The position numbers and the translations under genes are program-made. Below, in pieces: positions 11,901 to 24,017 of a stretch of 64,000 bases of DNA. This DNA is from Rutidosis leptorrhynchoides (taxonomy: Eukaryota > Streptophyta > Magnoliopsida > Asterales > Asteraceae). The DNA lies in contig NC_092339.1 in the NCBI RefSeq assembly GCF_046630445.1, positions 312,479,501 to 312,543,500 of the forward strand, in the 5' to 3' direction. Position 1 is the first letter of the stretch, and the number at the start of each line of letters is the position of its first letter. The notes beneath the pieces were generated by a model. The model saw nothing but the letters and a program-made list of their open reading frames with translations, made no database searches and was not told the origin of the DNA.

Positions 11901-13261
11901 TGAATTTCTTCTGTCGTTGGTTCATATCCATTAGCTATAAGTGTAGCTAACATTTCAACTTCATCAATTGGTTCAGTTCCTTCTCCTAAAGAACATTCTC
12001 CTGTTCCTTGTAATTCTGGAAATTCTTCTAACAATTCTGCATGTGAATCTATAGTTTGAATATAATAACATGTATCATCTGCAGATTGCGGTTGTTGCAT
12101 TGCTCTATCAACTGAAAAGGTAACACTCTCGTCCTCTATACTTAGGGTCAGTTTCTTACCGAACACGTCTATCATTGCTTTAGCCGTGTTTAAGAATGGT
12201 CTTCCTAATATGAGAGGAACTTGAGAATCTTCTTCCATGTCCAGAACAACAAAATCTACTGGAAATACTAAAGTACCAACTTTAACTAGCATGTTCTCCA
12301 TTATCCCTCTAGGATATTTTATTGATCGGTCGGCTAGTTGTATACTTATTCTGGTTGGTTTCAATTCTCCAAGGTCTAGTTTAGCGTATAGTGAATACGG
12401 CATTAAATTTATACTAGCACCTAAGTCTGCCAATGCTTCTATTGAACTCAGACTACCCAGAAAACATGGAATTGTGAAACTTCCTGGATCAGATAATTTT
12501 TCTGGTATCTTATTCAACAGCACTGCTGAACAATTAGCGTTCATGGTAACAGCCGAGAGTTCTTCCATTTTCTTTCTATTCATGATCAGATCTTTCAAGA
12601 ATTTAGCATATCTAGGCATTCCTGAAATCACATCAATGAAAGGAAGATTTACATTTATCTGTTTAAACATATCCAAGAATTTGGATTGCTCGGCTTCAAG
12701 TTTCTCTTTCTTCATTTTACTCGGGTAAGGAAGTGGTGGTTGGTATGGTTTAACATAAGTTTTATCCTTAGCTGTGTTATCTTCATTAACCTTTTCAACT
12801 ACCGGTTCTGTTTCCTTATCTTGTTCAGGTTGTGGTTCTTGTGGAGTAGGAATAGCTTCATCAGAAGTTACAGGTATTTCAGGTGGTTTAAGTGTTGTAC
12901 CACTTCTTGTGGTAATGGCTTTAGCTGTTTCATTCCGGGGGTTAGCATTTGTATCACTAGGTAGACTTCCCGGTTTTCTTTCACCTATTAACCTTGCTAG
13001 GTTACTTACTTCTTGTTTCAGATTTTGAATAGAAGCTTGTTGATTTCTAAATGCTTGAGCATTTTGTTCATTGGTTTGTTTTTGAGATGTGAAAAACTGC
13101 GTTTGAGTTTCAACTAGCTTCGTCATCATATCTTCTAAATTCGGCTTTTTATCATCGGTTTGTTGTGGTGGTTTGTTTTGAAAATTAGGTCTTTGCTGAT
13201 TGTAAGTATTGTTGGATACTTGTTGATTGCTAGGACCTTGTTGGTTGTTGTATGGAATATT
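8933..13261 (-). pseudogene. pol: Athila pol: protease-RT-RNase H-integrase, four stops
   Basis: One reading frame runs throughout, interrupted by stops at 13262-13264 (the boundary with the gag part), 11246-11248, 11024-11026 and 10352-10354. Domains in order: the linker AKAITTRSGT; aspartic protease (LADLGASINLMP, then VPLILGRPFL); RT starting near CIDYRKLND, with catalytic FMDD at about 11096-11104; RNase H ([12 protein letters not shown]); integrase with an HHCC zinc finger ([12 protein letters not shown], then CKSCDACQ) and the D-D-E residues in [14 protein letters not shown] and QVENTNR. The integrase-containing part, 8933-10249, is open for 438 codons. The stop at 8933 overlaps a purine-rich AAGTGTGGGG tract. 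Reverse transcription and integration are the ancestral roles; this copy cannot supply them. Confidence 0.9.
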
Positions 13262-14535
13262 TCAGTTATAGTTCTGGTTTTGATTGTAAATCGGTCTTGG
13301 CGATTGATAATTATTCTGATAATTATTTCCAGGCCTTTGGTTTATGTATGAAATATTCTCTCTTTGTTCCATTGTTAATTCAATACTGAGACAATCTTTT
13401 GTCAAATGTGGTCCTCCACACTGCTCACAACTAATTCGTATTGAGTGAATATCCTTAGTCATCTTTTCCATTCGTCTCTCGACGGCATCTATCATTACCG
13501 AAATGGAATCTAAGTCATGGCTAGAATCGGCTCTAGCTGCTTTAGATGATCTAACGATATCTTTTTCTTGGTGCCACTCATGTGAGTGGGAAGCAGTGTT
13601 ATCAATAATTTTGTAAGCATCAGTTTCGTTTTCTTCATAATAGAACCACCAGCTGCTATATCTATGTCTTTCCTTGTAGTGATGTCGCATCTTTGGTAGA
13701 ATATTTGTACTATTTGACAGGTGTCTAAACCATGTGGCGGACATCCTCTCAATAACTTTCCAAATCTTGTCCACGCCTCATATAGAGTTTCATTCGGTTT
13801 CTGTGTAAACGTAACAATTTCTGCTTGAAGTCTTACGGCTTTAGATGCCGGAAAGAATTGTTTAAGAAATTTTTCAACTAAAACATCCCATGTATCAATC
13901 GCCCCTTCAGGTAACGATTCCAACCAATCTTTGGCTTCTCCCTTTAAAGTCCAGGGAAATAACATGAGATATATCTGTTCATCCTCCACTTCTCGGATTT
14001 TAAATAGAGTGCAGATCCTATTAAAGGTACGAAGATGTTCATTTGGATCTTCCTTCGGCGCACCACTAAATTGGCATTGATTAGTCACCATGTGTAGAAT
14101 TTGTCCTTTGATTTCATAATCTGGCGCATTAATGTCTGGATGAGTAATTGCGTGACCTTGGCCAGTGCGTTTAGCTCTCATTCGGTCTTCCATACTTAAA
14201 GGTTCCAGATTCTCCATAATTGAATTTGTTGAATCCGAATCACTAGCGGATTCTGATTTAATGGTTCGTTCCTCAACAATCTCTGTTTGAATGATTGGTG
14301 GTTCCGGAGGAAAATTTAGTGGTTCAGGATCTATGAATCGTCCCTGAATATTCTCCGGATTCTCAATTGTGAGGTCGGGTTCAAAAAATGGATTATCGGA
14401 AATTTGAACTGGAGTACTTGGTCGACTGGATGACGATTCTAAAGAAAAATCAACGGCGGTAATATTTGTTAAATGTCTTGATCTAGTTACAGGTGGTGAA
14501 CGTACAAAAGGTGGTGAACGTCTTGCTCGGTGCAT
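13262..14535 (-). pseudogene. gag: Athila gag, frameshifted
   Basis: The first frame (14535-13510) has a Pro/Ser-rich N-terminus and then the Athila-type capsid region (GQILHMVTNQCQFSGAP, RTFNRICTLFKI, LKGEAKDWLESLP, LKQFFPASKA). A single-base shift near 13625-13640 moves the frame; the second frame (13774-13262) carries the nucleocapsid knuckle CEQCGGPHLTKDC and a Gln/Asn-rich linker, ending at a TGA in phase with pol. Gag packages element RNA. The start at 14535 is the first ATG of the frame; the true start is uncertain. Confidence 0.8.
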
Positions 14536-15890
14536 TCACTGAATATCCTATTAGTTTTTAAAAAGGAAAGAAAAATTATATAAGTTATCCAATCAATAGA
14601 CTTTTCTGATTTTGCCCACGTTTCGAATAGCCGAAAGATGCAGCAGAGGGGCAGGATTCGTTTGGTCTCAATATAATTGAGGACTGTTTGGCTCCAATAA
14701 CCCGGTCCACGTACAAATCCAACTATTACTACGAACCAGAAAATTTTGATGTCTATCAATTTAACCACTTAAAATAAATTTTTGTAATTTTAAGAAATTT
14801 AGATAATAACTAGAATAAAAATCTATGTCCTAAAAACTAGAATAGCGAGAAATAAGAAAGAAAAAGAGCGGGTCGAAAAAGGTCGAAAAAGAAAAGAAAA
14901 ATTGAAAAAGGCGTTGAAAAATAAGAAATAAAAAGAGTGACTTATAAAACTTTAAAACATTCGCCTAACCCAACCTTATTACTACCACTAACTTAAAATT
15001 ATAATCGCAAATTGAGATTACTAATTGGAATGATAATTGATACATAGGTAAAAGGTGTCTAAAAATATTAAAGCTTACAAGAAAAACTATATCCCAAATG
15101 GCAATAACTTAAAAAGAAACTAAAACTTAAAAAGGCGTCGCAAAATTCTAAAGCACTTAAATCTTAGTCTAAAGAAAAAGCACTTAAGGGATTTTACGGC
15201 AAAGCCTAAAAATCTAGAAGTAAAAATAACTATGGCAAAAACTATGAGTTAAAAATAAATACGAGCGAAAAATACAAAAATTACGCTAAAACTATTAAAA
15301 AGGGACAAAATATAAAAATATATAAAAAGTTGTAAAAATTACAATTTTTATAAAAATATTATTTTTATATTATTTATTTTATAAAACTATTAATTTTATA
15401 ATTTAATTATACTAATTAAACTAAATAATACAAATTAATAATAAAAACTAAATTAATAATTAAAAATTAAACCCTAATTAGGGTTATAATAATAATAATT
15501 ATATATTAATTAAAACCCTAAACAGGCGGCTGAGGTTACCAGGCCTGTCAAATCACCTCATGCGATCGCATGAGGTGTTAGTTGATTTTCCATGCGATCG
15601 CATGGCTTGCGAATTGGGCCAGGCTCTGGGCTGCAACAGTGATCGGCAGAGAGTTTATTACTTTTTTTTTTGTTTTAATAAAATTATGTAATATATTTAT
15701 ATAAATTAAATAAAACTTATATTTTTATAAAATAAAGATAAAGAAACTTTTATATAACTTACAAACTCTTAAAAATATTTATATTTTTGTTTTTCTTTTT
15801 ATATTTTCGAATATTTAAAACGTATTTCTTCAAAAGCATACTAAAAATAAAAATCTTTTTTTTTATGTGTGTGGCGTTTCGCTTCGGCGT
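14536..15890 (-). other. Athila element 1 leader
   Basis: About 1.35 kb, A/T-rich, between PBS and gag. No ORF that I can support. It contains a twin-palindrome pair (15554-15605). Confidence 0.7.
15554..15605 (-). promoter_or_regulatory. Twin palindromes in Athila leader
   Basis: The first is a perfect 24-bp palindrome (15554-15577): core ATGCGATCGCAT extended by CACCTC on one side and GAGGTG on the other. The second is CCATGCGATCGCATGG (15590-15605). Centres are 32 bp apart. No TATA box is visible on the downstream side, so a role in leader RNA structure is as likely as promoter function. Confidence 0.5.
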
Positions 15891-15908
15891 TCCCCGGCAG
15901 CGGTGTCA
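15891..15908 (-). promoter_or_regulatory. Primer-binding site, tRNA-Asp type
   Basis: The element strand reads TGACACCGCTGCCGGGGA, close to the Athila PBS TGGCGCCGTTGCCGGGGA that pairs with tRNA-Asp (recalled). It starts 8 nt after the LTR end. Confidence 0.75.
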
Positions 15909-15916
15909 AAAATACT

Positions 15917-17873
15917 TGATGTTTGAGCAGAGGGGTATAAAATACTATTAAATACGATACAATTTTACACAATATATTTATTTATTTATAGAATGGATAT
16001 ACTTAAACTTTGCTACAACACTTATAGGCAGTGTACCTAATCGTACAGTAGTGTAGTTTTTAGTAAGTCCGGTTCGTTCCACAGGAAATCTTTTTCACAA
16101 AGCTTAACGCTATATTAGTTTACTTTTATAAAAATACAAATACATATATAAGTAATATTATTATTATAAAGGGGGTTTTTACCGTTTAATGACCGGTTTG
16201 TCGATTTTAAAACTTTAGTCGCAGTTAAAACCAAATGTAAAATAATAAATAAATACAAGACTTAATTTAAAGCGTAAAGTAAATAACGATAATGAAATTG
16301 CGATAAATGAAAGTGCGATAAAATAAACTTGCGATAATTAAAAAGTACGATAATTAAAAGTGCAATTAAATAACAATAAAAATGCGATAATTAGAAATGC
16401 AATTAAATATAATAACAATAAAGGAAATTAAATATGAAATAAAATAATTATGCTTATTTAAACTTCCGTAATCATGATGTTTGATGTGTTGATTTTAGTT
16501 TTATGCCCATGGGTTAATTGTCCTTTGTCCTGGATTATTTAATATGTCTGTCTGGTTTTTGTCCATAACAGTCCATCCGTCATAAATATAAAGTGCGAGT
16601 GTCCTCGTCAAATTATCCTTATACCCGAAGTTAAATATTCCAACTAATTGGGGACTTAAACTGTAACAAGGTTTTATTACTTTGTTTAATAATTACACCA
16701 GGATGTCGACTGAGTGTAACTCAAGGTTTTAATACTTTGTTAACAATTATGTCAAGTGTCCTTGTACATAATTTCACCCCTGTTTTAATAATTCTAGTGG
16801 CTATTAATCCATTCTCGTGTCCGGTTAAATGAACGATTATTCGTACATATAAATATCCCGCCCATCATGTCCGATTGAGTGTATATGGTTATTTATAGGG
16901 ACGCCCAATTGTAAATCGTTATATTAACATTAACAAACTATCATTTAGTTAAACAAATATAAAGCCCATTAATAGCCCATAGTCTAATTTCCACAAGTGT
17001 CATTCTTTTGTCCAAACCCCAATTATGGTACAAAGCCCAATTACCCAATTTTAATATTTTTAGCCCAACATCATGATTACTTCAGATTAAATAAGCATAA
17101 TAATAACTTAGCTACGAGACATTAATGTAAAAAGGTTGAACATAACTTACAATGATTAAAAATAGCGTAGCGTTACACGGACAGAATTTTGACTTACACC
17201 CTTACAACATTCGCTAACATACCCTTATTATTAGAATTAAAATTAAAATTAAAATTATAATATATATATATATATTACGTTTGTAGGATAGAGAGATAGG
17301 TGGATATATTTTGGCCAAAACGCGTTGAATTTATAGGACCTGGGCTGGATTTCAGAGCCATGCGATCGCATGGCTTTTGTGCCTCCAGGCCATGCGATCG
17401 CATGGCCAGCTGGGAGAAGTCACATATCTTTGTTTTCTTTCTTGCCGACGTTTATAAATAATAATATAATATATAAATAATTATAAGAATTATTTAAATA
17501 TTATATTTTATTTATGTGCATAGTTAACTTGTAATTTTTAGTCCGTTGCGTCGAGCGTTGAGAGTTGACTCTGGTCCCGGTTCCGAATTTTCGAACGTCC
17601 TTGCGTACAATTTAATATCTTGTACTTTGCGTTTTGAATCTTGTACTCTTGTAATTTTGAGACGTTTCTTATCAATAATTGGAACCTCATTGATTGTATT
17701 TTGTACTTTTGAGCTTTTTGGTCGTTTGCGTCTTCAATTCGTCGAATCTGTCTTTTGTCTTCACCTTTTATTATTTAAACGAATATCAATTGTAAATAGA
17801 ACAGTTGCAACTAAAAGCTTGTCTTTCTTGAGGAATAATGCTATGAAATATATGTTCGTTTTTAGCATTATCA
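15917..17873 (-). repeat. Athila element 1 5' LTR (1,957 bp)
   Basis: On the element strand it begins TGATAATGC and ends ACATCA, giving TG...CA termini. It is homologous to 50916-52864 and, in the opposite orientation, to 53690-55651. The ORF at 17546-17887 is a chance reading of LTR sequence. Confidence 0.9.
17329..17407 (-). promoter_or_regulatory. Athila LTR promoter: twin palindromes and TATA box
   Basis: GGCCATGCGATCGCATGGCC (17388-17407) and AGCCATGCGATCGCATGGCT (17356-17375) have centres 32 bp apart. A minus-strand TATAAAT (17335-17329) starts about 30 bp past the proximal centre. The same geometry is seen at 54156-54233 and 59196-59273. Promoter function is inferred from the position in the LTR. 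Confidence 0.65.
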
Positions 17874-18485
17874 TAAGTAATTACTAGAGCTTGTGTGTTT
17901 TGTATGAACATTCATTTCATCAATGTTTGTTAAATCTTAAATTGATACATAATGAAAGTCAAAAATTATGAAACTCGAGGTAAATACTTACATATTAGCA
18001 TAACCACGGATGTTTAAAATTATCGACTTTTCTATCAGGTTACTATATGGCCTTAGTGAAGATGGTTTAGGTGATTCAATTAAGTTATGATCTTTCCTTG
18101 AAGTATGTTGTGGTAGACTTCTGATAGAAATAGTTGGTTGGGTTATTGGTGTTATTTGAAAATTAAATTTGTTGGAATGACCATGGAGGATAGAACTTCA
18201 TTGGTTGATAGTATATTCTAACAAGGTATTCTGATAAGGTATTTTGATAGGCAACTTGAATTTTGATAGTTAAATATCATGTTATATTATATGGACAATG
18301 TGGAGATTTAGGTGATTCAATTAAGTACCAATCTTTGCTTTTAGGTTCAGTAACTGTACATGATCATATGATAAGTGTGTGATGAAGTTGTATTTGCTAG
18401 CAATGCATATATTCCATACTTAAGTAACTTTATTTGTTATAGTTGAATATTAATGTTTATGTTATTGAGTTTGATGAGTTATTCT
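17874..18485. other. Intergenic, nothing recognised
   Basis: About 610 bp of A/T-rich sequence between the Athila LTR and the telomere-like array. No ORF, RNA gene or repeat structure is visible. Confidence 0.5.
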
Positions 18486-19180
18486 GTTTAGGGTTAGGGT
18501 TTAGAGTTTTCGGGGTTTAGGTTAGGGTATAGATTTAGGGTGTAGGGTTTAGAGGTTAGGTTTAGGGTTTAGATTTACCGTTTAGGGTTTAGGTTAGGAT
18601 TTAGGTTTGGGTTTAGGGTTTAGAGTTTTCGGGGTTTAGGATAGGGTTTAGGATTTAAGGTGTAGGGTTTAGAGGTTAGGTTTAGGGTTTACATTTACCA
18701 TTTATGATTTAGGTTAGGATTTATGGTTTAGATTTTAGGGTTTAGAGTTTAGGTTTTGGGTTTTGGGTTTAGATTTAGGGTTTAGTTAGGGTTTCGATTC
18801 TAGTGTGTAGGGTTTTGGGTTTAGATTTAGGGTTTAGATTCTAGGGTTTATATTTTAGGGTTTAGGGTTAGGGTTTAGAGTTTTTAGGGGTTAGGTTAGG
18901 GTTTAGAGTTTAGGGTTTAGGTTAGGGTTTAGGGTTTAGATTTAGGGCTTAGGGTTTAGATTTTAGGGTTTAGGTTTTGGGTTTAGATTTAGGGTTTAGG
19001 ATTTAGATTTTAGGGCTTAGGGTTTAGATTTAGAGTTTAGATTTAGGGTTTAGAGTATAGGGTTTAGGTTTAGGGTTTTGAGTTTAGATTTAGGGTTTAG
19101 GGTTTAGGGTTTAGGTAAGGGTTTAAATTTTAGGGTTTAGATTTTAGCTCTTAGAGTTTAGGGTTAGGGTTTAGATTTAG
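18486..19180 (+). repeat. Interstitial telomere-like repeat, degenerate TTTAGGG
   Basis: About 695 bp made of TTTAGGG, TTAGGG and GGGTTTAGATT variants, all in the same orientation. Higher-order blocks such as GGGTTTAGAGTTTTCGGGG recur. The unit is the plant telomere repeat. The degeneracy points to an old interstitial array. Confidence 0.85.
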
Positions 19181-19815
19181 TTTTAAAAACAAACGATTTA
19201 ATAGCTTTACCAATACTAATACTACTGCTACTATTATTATAGGTTGTAGTATTTCATTATATTTTAAAAAATACTTCATGTTTTGTTTTGTATTCCTGAT
19301 ATAATGAATGACGATATGGATATTTACAGAAGACCAGTAGTGGGTGTGATAATTAATCACTATAGCAACAAAGACTTAAAGGGATATGTTCGTGTTTATG
19401 TGGGCAAATCGGAACAAAGACGTTGCTTCTTATTTACGTTTCTAACATTGCTGGTAACCCAAATGAGTTTGGAATATAACTCGATTTGCACTGGAATTAT
19501 AACATACATGAAATGTCACCATGGACTATTTGTGATAATGAAGTGCTACTTGAAATATTCTTAAACAAATTTTTTCAAACCTACTTGTGAGATTCTTTTA
19601 TTACACCACTCGATTTAAATACATCGTTATTAGGATTTTAATTTTTTAATTATGAGAATTCGCCGGTATTAAACATACTGATATGTATGTTAATTTGTAG
19701 ACATGATTATCTAAATTGGAACACAAAGTGACACAACTTAACAAGGAAATACAACTAAAAAAATGAACTTTCTAAAGCAGGTACTTTGTAACTATATATT
19801 TTATGTGATATATAA
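19181..19815. other. Intergenic, one weak ORF
   Basis: Contains a 93-codon plus-strand ORF (19283-19564). Its segment KGYVRVYVGKSEQRRC faintly recalls the SAUR core, but the rest does not follow, so I make no call. No other feature is visible. Confidence 0.3.
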
Positions 19816-22800
19816 TGTAGTGACCCGAACTTTTCCATGATTATATATATTAATTGAGATTGATATTTACATGATTAAATGTTTCCAACATGTTAAGCAA
19901 TCAAACTTGTTAAGACTTGATTAATTGAAATATGTTTCATATAGACAATTGACCACCCAAGTTGACCGGTGATTCACGAACGTTAAAACTTGTAAAAACT
20001 ATATGATGACATATATATGGATATATATATAGTTAACATGATACTATGATAAGTAAACATATCATTAAGTATATTAACAATGAACTACATATGTAAAAAC
20101 AAGACTACTAACTTAATGATTTTTAAACGAGACATATATGTAACGATTATCGTTGTAAAGACATTTAATGTATATATATCATATTAAGAGATATTCATAC
20201 ATGATAATATCATGATAATATAATAATTTAAAATCTCATTTGATATTATAAACAATGGGTTAACAACATTTAACAAGATCGTTAACCTAAAGGTTTCAAA
20301 ACAACACTTACATGTAACGACTAACGATGACTTAACAACTCAGTTAAAATGTATATACATGTAGTGTTTTAATATGTATTCATACACTTTTGAAAGACTT
20401 CAAGACACTTATCAAAATACTTCTACTTAACAAAAATGCTTACAATTACATCCTCGTTCAGTTTCATCAACAATTCTACTCGTATGCACCCGTATTCATA
20501 CTCGTACAATACACAGCTTTTAGATGTATGTACTATTGGTATATACACTCCAATGATCAGCTCTTAGCAGGCCATGTGAGTCACCTAACACATGTGGGAA
20601 CCATCATTTGGCAACTAGCATGAAATATCTCATAAAATTACAAAAATATGAGTAATCATTCATGACTTATTACATGAAAACAAAATTACATATCCTTTAT
20701 ATCTAATCCATACACCAACGACCAAAAACACCTACAAACACTTTCATTCTTCAATTTTCTTCATCTAATTGATCTCTCTCAAGTTCTATCTTCAAGTTCT
20801 AAGTGTTCTTCATAAATTCCAAAAGTTCTAGTTTCATAAAATCAAGAATACTTCCAAGATTGCAAGTTTACTTCCAAGTTTTCTAAATCCATTCCAAGTA
20901 ATCATCCAAGATCAAGAAACCTTTGTTACTTATAGTAGGTTATCTTTCCAATACAAGGTAATAATCATATTCAAACTTTAATTTAATTTCTATAACTATA
21001 ACAATCTTATTTCGAGTGGAAATCTTACTTGAAATTATTTTCGTGTCATGATTCTGCTTCAAGAACTTTCAAGCCATCCAAGGATCCTTTGAAGCTAGAT
21101 CCATTTTTTTCATTTCCAGTAGGTTTATCCAAGGAACTTGAGGTAGTAATGATGTTCATAACATCATTCGATTCATACATATAAAGCTATCTTATTCGAA
21201 GGTTTAAACTTGTAATCACTAGAACATAGTTTAGTTAATTCTAAACTTGTTCGCAAATAAAAGTTAATCCTTCTAACTTGACTTTTAAAATCAACTAAAC
21301 ACATGTTCTATATCTATATGATATGCTAACTTAATGATTTAAAACCTGGAAACACGAAAAACACCATAAAACCGGATTTACGCCATCGTAGTAACACCGC
21401 GGGCTGTTTTGGGTTAGTTAATTAAAAACTATGATAAACTTTGATTTAAAAGTTTTTATTCTGGAAAAATGATTTTTATTATGAACATGAAACTATATCC
21501 AAAAATCATGGTTAAACTCAAAGTGGAAGTATGTTTTCTAAAATGGTCATCTAGACGTCGTTCTTTCGACTGAAATGACTACCTTTACAAAAATGAATTG
21601 TAACTTATTTTTCCGACTATAAACCTATACTTTTTCTGTTTAGATTCATAAAATAGAGTTCAATATGAAACCATAGCAATTTGATTCACTCAAAACGGAT
21701 TTAAAATGAAGAAGTTATGGGTAAAACAAGATTGGATAATTTTTCTCATTTTAGCTACGTGAAAATTGGTAACAAATCTATTCCAACCATAACTTAATCA
21801 ACTTGTATTGTATATTATGTAATCTTGAGATACCATAGACACGTATACAATGTTTCGACCTATCATGTCGACACATCTATATATATTTCGGAACAACCAT
21901 AGACACTCTATATGTGAATGTTGGAGTTAGCTATACAGGGTTGAGGTTGATTCCAAAATATATATAGTTTGAGTTGTGATCAATACTGAGATACGTATAT
22001 ACTGGGTCGTGGATTGATTCAAGATAATATTTATCGCTTTATTTCTGTACATCTAACCGTGGACAACTAGTTGTAGGTTACTAACGAGGACAGCTGACTT
22101 AATAAACTTAAAACATCAAAATGTATTAAAAGTGTTGTAAATATATTTTGAACATACTTTGATATATATGTATATATTGTTATAGGTTCGTGAATCAACC
22201 AGTGGCCAAGTCTTACTTCCCGACGAAGTAAAAATCTGTGAAAGTGAGTTATAGTCCCACTTTTAAAATCTAATATTTTTGGGATGAGAATACATGCAGG
22301 TTTTATAAATGATTTACAAAATAGACACAAGTACGTGAAACTACATTCTATGGTTGAATTCTTGAAATTGAATATGCCCCTTTTTATTAAGTCTGGTAAT
22401 CTAAGAATTAGGGAACAGACACCCTAATTGACGCGAATCCTAAAGATAGATCTATTGGGCCTAACAAACCCCATCCAAAGTACCGGATGCTTTAGTACTT
22501 CGAAATTTATATCATATCCGAAGGGTGTCCCGGAATGATGGGGATATTCTTATATATGCATCTTGTTAATGTCGGTTACCAGGTGTTCATCATATGAATA
22601 ATTTTTATCTCTATGTATGGGATGTGTATTGAAATATGAAATCTTGTGGTCTATTGTTACGATTTGATATATATAGGTTAAACCTATAACTCACCAACAT
22701 TTTTGTTGATGTTTTAAGCATGTTTATTCTCAGGTGATTATTAAGAGCTTCTGCTGTACTTAAATAAGGACGAGATTTGGAGTCCATGCTTGTATGATAT

Positions 22801-23071
22801 TGTGTAAAAACTGCATTCAAGAAACTTATTTTGTTGTAACATATTTGTATTGTAAACCATTATGTAATGGTCGTGTGTAAACAGGATATTTTAGATTATC
22901 ATTATTTGATAATCTACGTAAAGCTTTTTAAACCTTTATTGATGAAATAAAGGTTATGGTTTGTTTTAAAATAAATGCAGTCTTTGAAAAACGTCTCATA
23001 TAGAGGTCAAAACCTCGCAACGAAATCAATTAATATGGAACGTTTTTAATCAATAAGAACGGGACATTTCA
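19816..23071 (+). repeat. 5' LTR of F-box-carrying Tekay element
   Basis: Begins TGTAGTGACCCG and ends GGGACATTTCA. A plausible TATA (CTTTATATCTA, about 20696) precedes a CT-rich stretch. The short ORFs at 20390 (plus) and 22067 (minus) recur in all LTR copies and are not genes. Confidence 0.92.
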
Positions 23072-23073
23072 GT

Positions 23074-23085
23074 TGGTATCCGAGC
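23074..23085 (+). promoter_or_regulatory. Primer-binding site, tRNA-iMet type
   Basis: TGGTATCCGAGC, two bases after the LTR end, differs by one base from the usual TGGTATCAGAGC complementary to initiator tRNA-Met. Confidence 0.8.
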
Positions 23086-23280
23086 GTTGGTCTTAGAGAA
23101 CCAGAAAATTTGCATTAGTGTGTCTTATCGAGTTTGTTAGGATGCATTAGTGAGTCTGGACTTCGACCGTGTTTTCTTTAAAAATGATTGCTTAACATTT
23201 TTGTTGGAAACTATATATTATTAACATGTATATATTATGTGATATATTAATCTCTTAACATGTTTGATATTGTGTGATAG

Positions 23281-23878
23281 ATGTCTACCTCTAGCACAAA
23301 TCCCATTGACTCACCTAATAATAACGAAGAGTCGAATATATATTGGACTGATTCACAAGTTCCCGAAGAAGAACCGGAAGAAGAATCAGAACCGGAAGAA
23401 GAATCAGAGCCGGAAGAGGAGGAACCGGAGGAGGAAATAGAACCGGTGGGGGAAATAATAAAATGATTAAGTAAAAGAAAATCCTCAACCAACCGACCAA
23501 GGTTAATTATGGTCAATGGTGTTTCCGCCAAGGAAGCAAAATATTGGGAGGATTACCAATTCTCCGATGAATCGGATTCCGACGAGAATTCCGATGATGT
23601 TATAGAAATTACCCCAACTGAATTTAAAAGGCAAAAGAAAATAATAAGGGAAAGGGCATAAAAATAGAAAAATCTAATTCCAACCCCGATGAACTTTATA
23701 TGTATCGTCAACCCTCGAAGCCCTTAAGTTGTAACAATGACCCGGGAACCTCTAAACCACCAGGTTTTTCTAAACCGTTGTGGAAAAAGACAGCTCGTAT
23801 TAGGGGAACATCATATATCCCTAGAAACTTGGCAAAACGAACCAAAACTGAAGAAGAAGAAACGAGCGAGTCGGAATA
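23281..23878 (+). pseudogene. Acidic extra ORF of retrotransposon, degenerate
   Basis: The first 61 codons (ATG at 23281) are open: a Ser/Asn-rich start and then Glu-Pro repeats (EEEPEEESEPEEESEPEE). Further recognisable coding follows in other frames: an acidic block (FSDESDSDENSDDVIEITP) and a basic C-terminus (KPLWKKTARIRGTSYIPRNLAKRTK) ending in a stop at 23876-23878. It reads as a protein of about 190 residues broken by small indels. I do not recognise a domain. The acid-to-base composition suggests a chromatin- or nucleic-acid-associated protein, but that is speculation. Confidence 0.5.
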
Positions 23879-24017
23879 AGATAGTTGTATTCGTGTGGTG
23901 TAATATATGTAATATAGTGTGCTTATGATTTATGATATATGTAAAAATTGCTTGTATTAATAAGTATTTTTTTTTATGAATCTAACTCTTGTCTATTTTA
24001 CAGTATAAAAACACAAA

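Larger units (their letters stand above)
2582..17873 (-). mobile_element. Athila-type Ty3/gypsy element 1, degenerate
   Basis: Read on the minus strand the order is 5' LTR (17873-15917), tRNA-Asp-type PBS, leader, gag, protease-RT-RNase H-integrase, a small zinc-knuckle ORF, a putative intron, an ATHILA-type ORF, a 3' noncoding region, a purine-rich tract and a 3' LTR remnant (2855-2582). The PBS, the RT motif FMDD and the long 3' region with an extra ORF place it in the Athila lineage. Gag has one frameshift and pol four in-frame stops, so it is not autonomous. Over the 274 bp where both LTRs are visible I count five substitutions. The left end is cut by a Tekay LTR. Confidence 0.9.

Noticed and set aside
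17546-17887. 113-codon ORF across the end of the Athila LTR
   Set aside because: It runs through the LTR terminus into flanking sequence and has no domain; a similar 87-codon reading occurs at 2609 in the other LTR.
18486-19180. Possible CRISPR-like direct repeats
   Set aside because: Units are TTTAGGG variants without spacers; this is a plant telomere-type repeat.
19283-19564. ORF with a SAUR-like KGYVRVYVGK segment
   Set aside because: Only about 16 residues fit; the rest of the SAUR domain and a normal N-terminus are missing.
20390-20623. Plus-strand ORF MKDFKTLIKILL..., repeated at 30272 and 47150
   Set aside because: LTR sequence shared between copies, U3 region, no coding signature.
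22067-22330. Minus-strand ORF beginning MCLFCKSFIKPAC, repeated at 1614, 31951 and 48815
   Set aside because: It lies in the same place in each Tekay LTR; conservation follows from LTR copying, length varies with single changes, and no domain is present.
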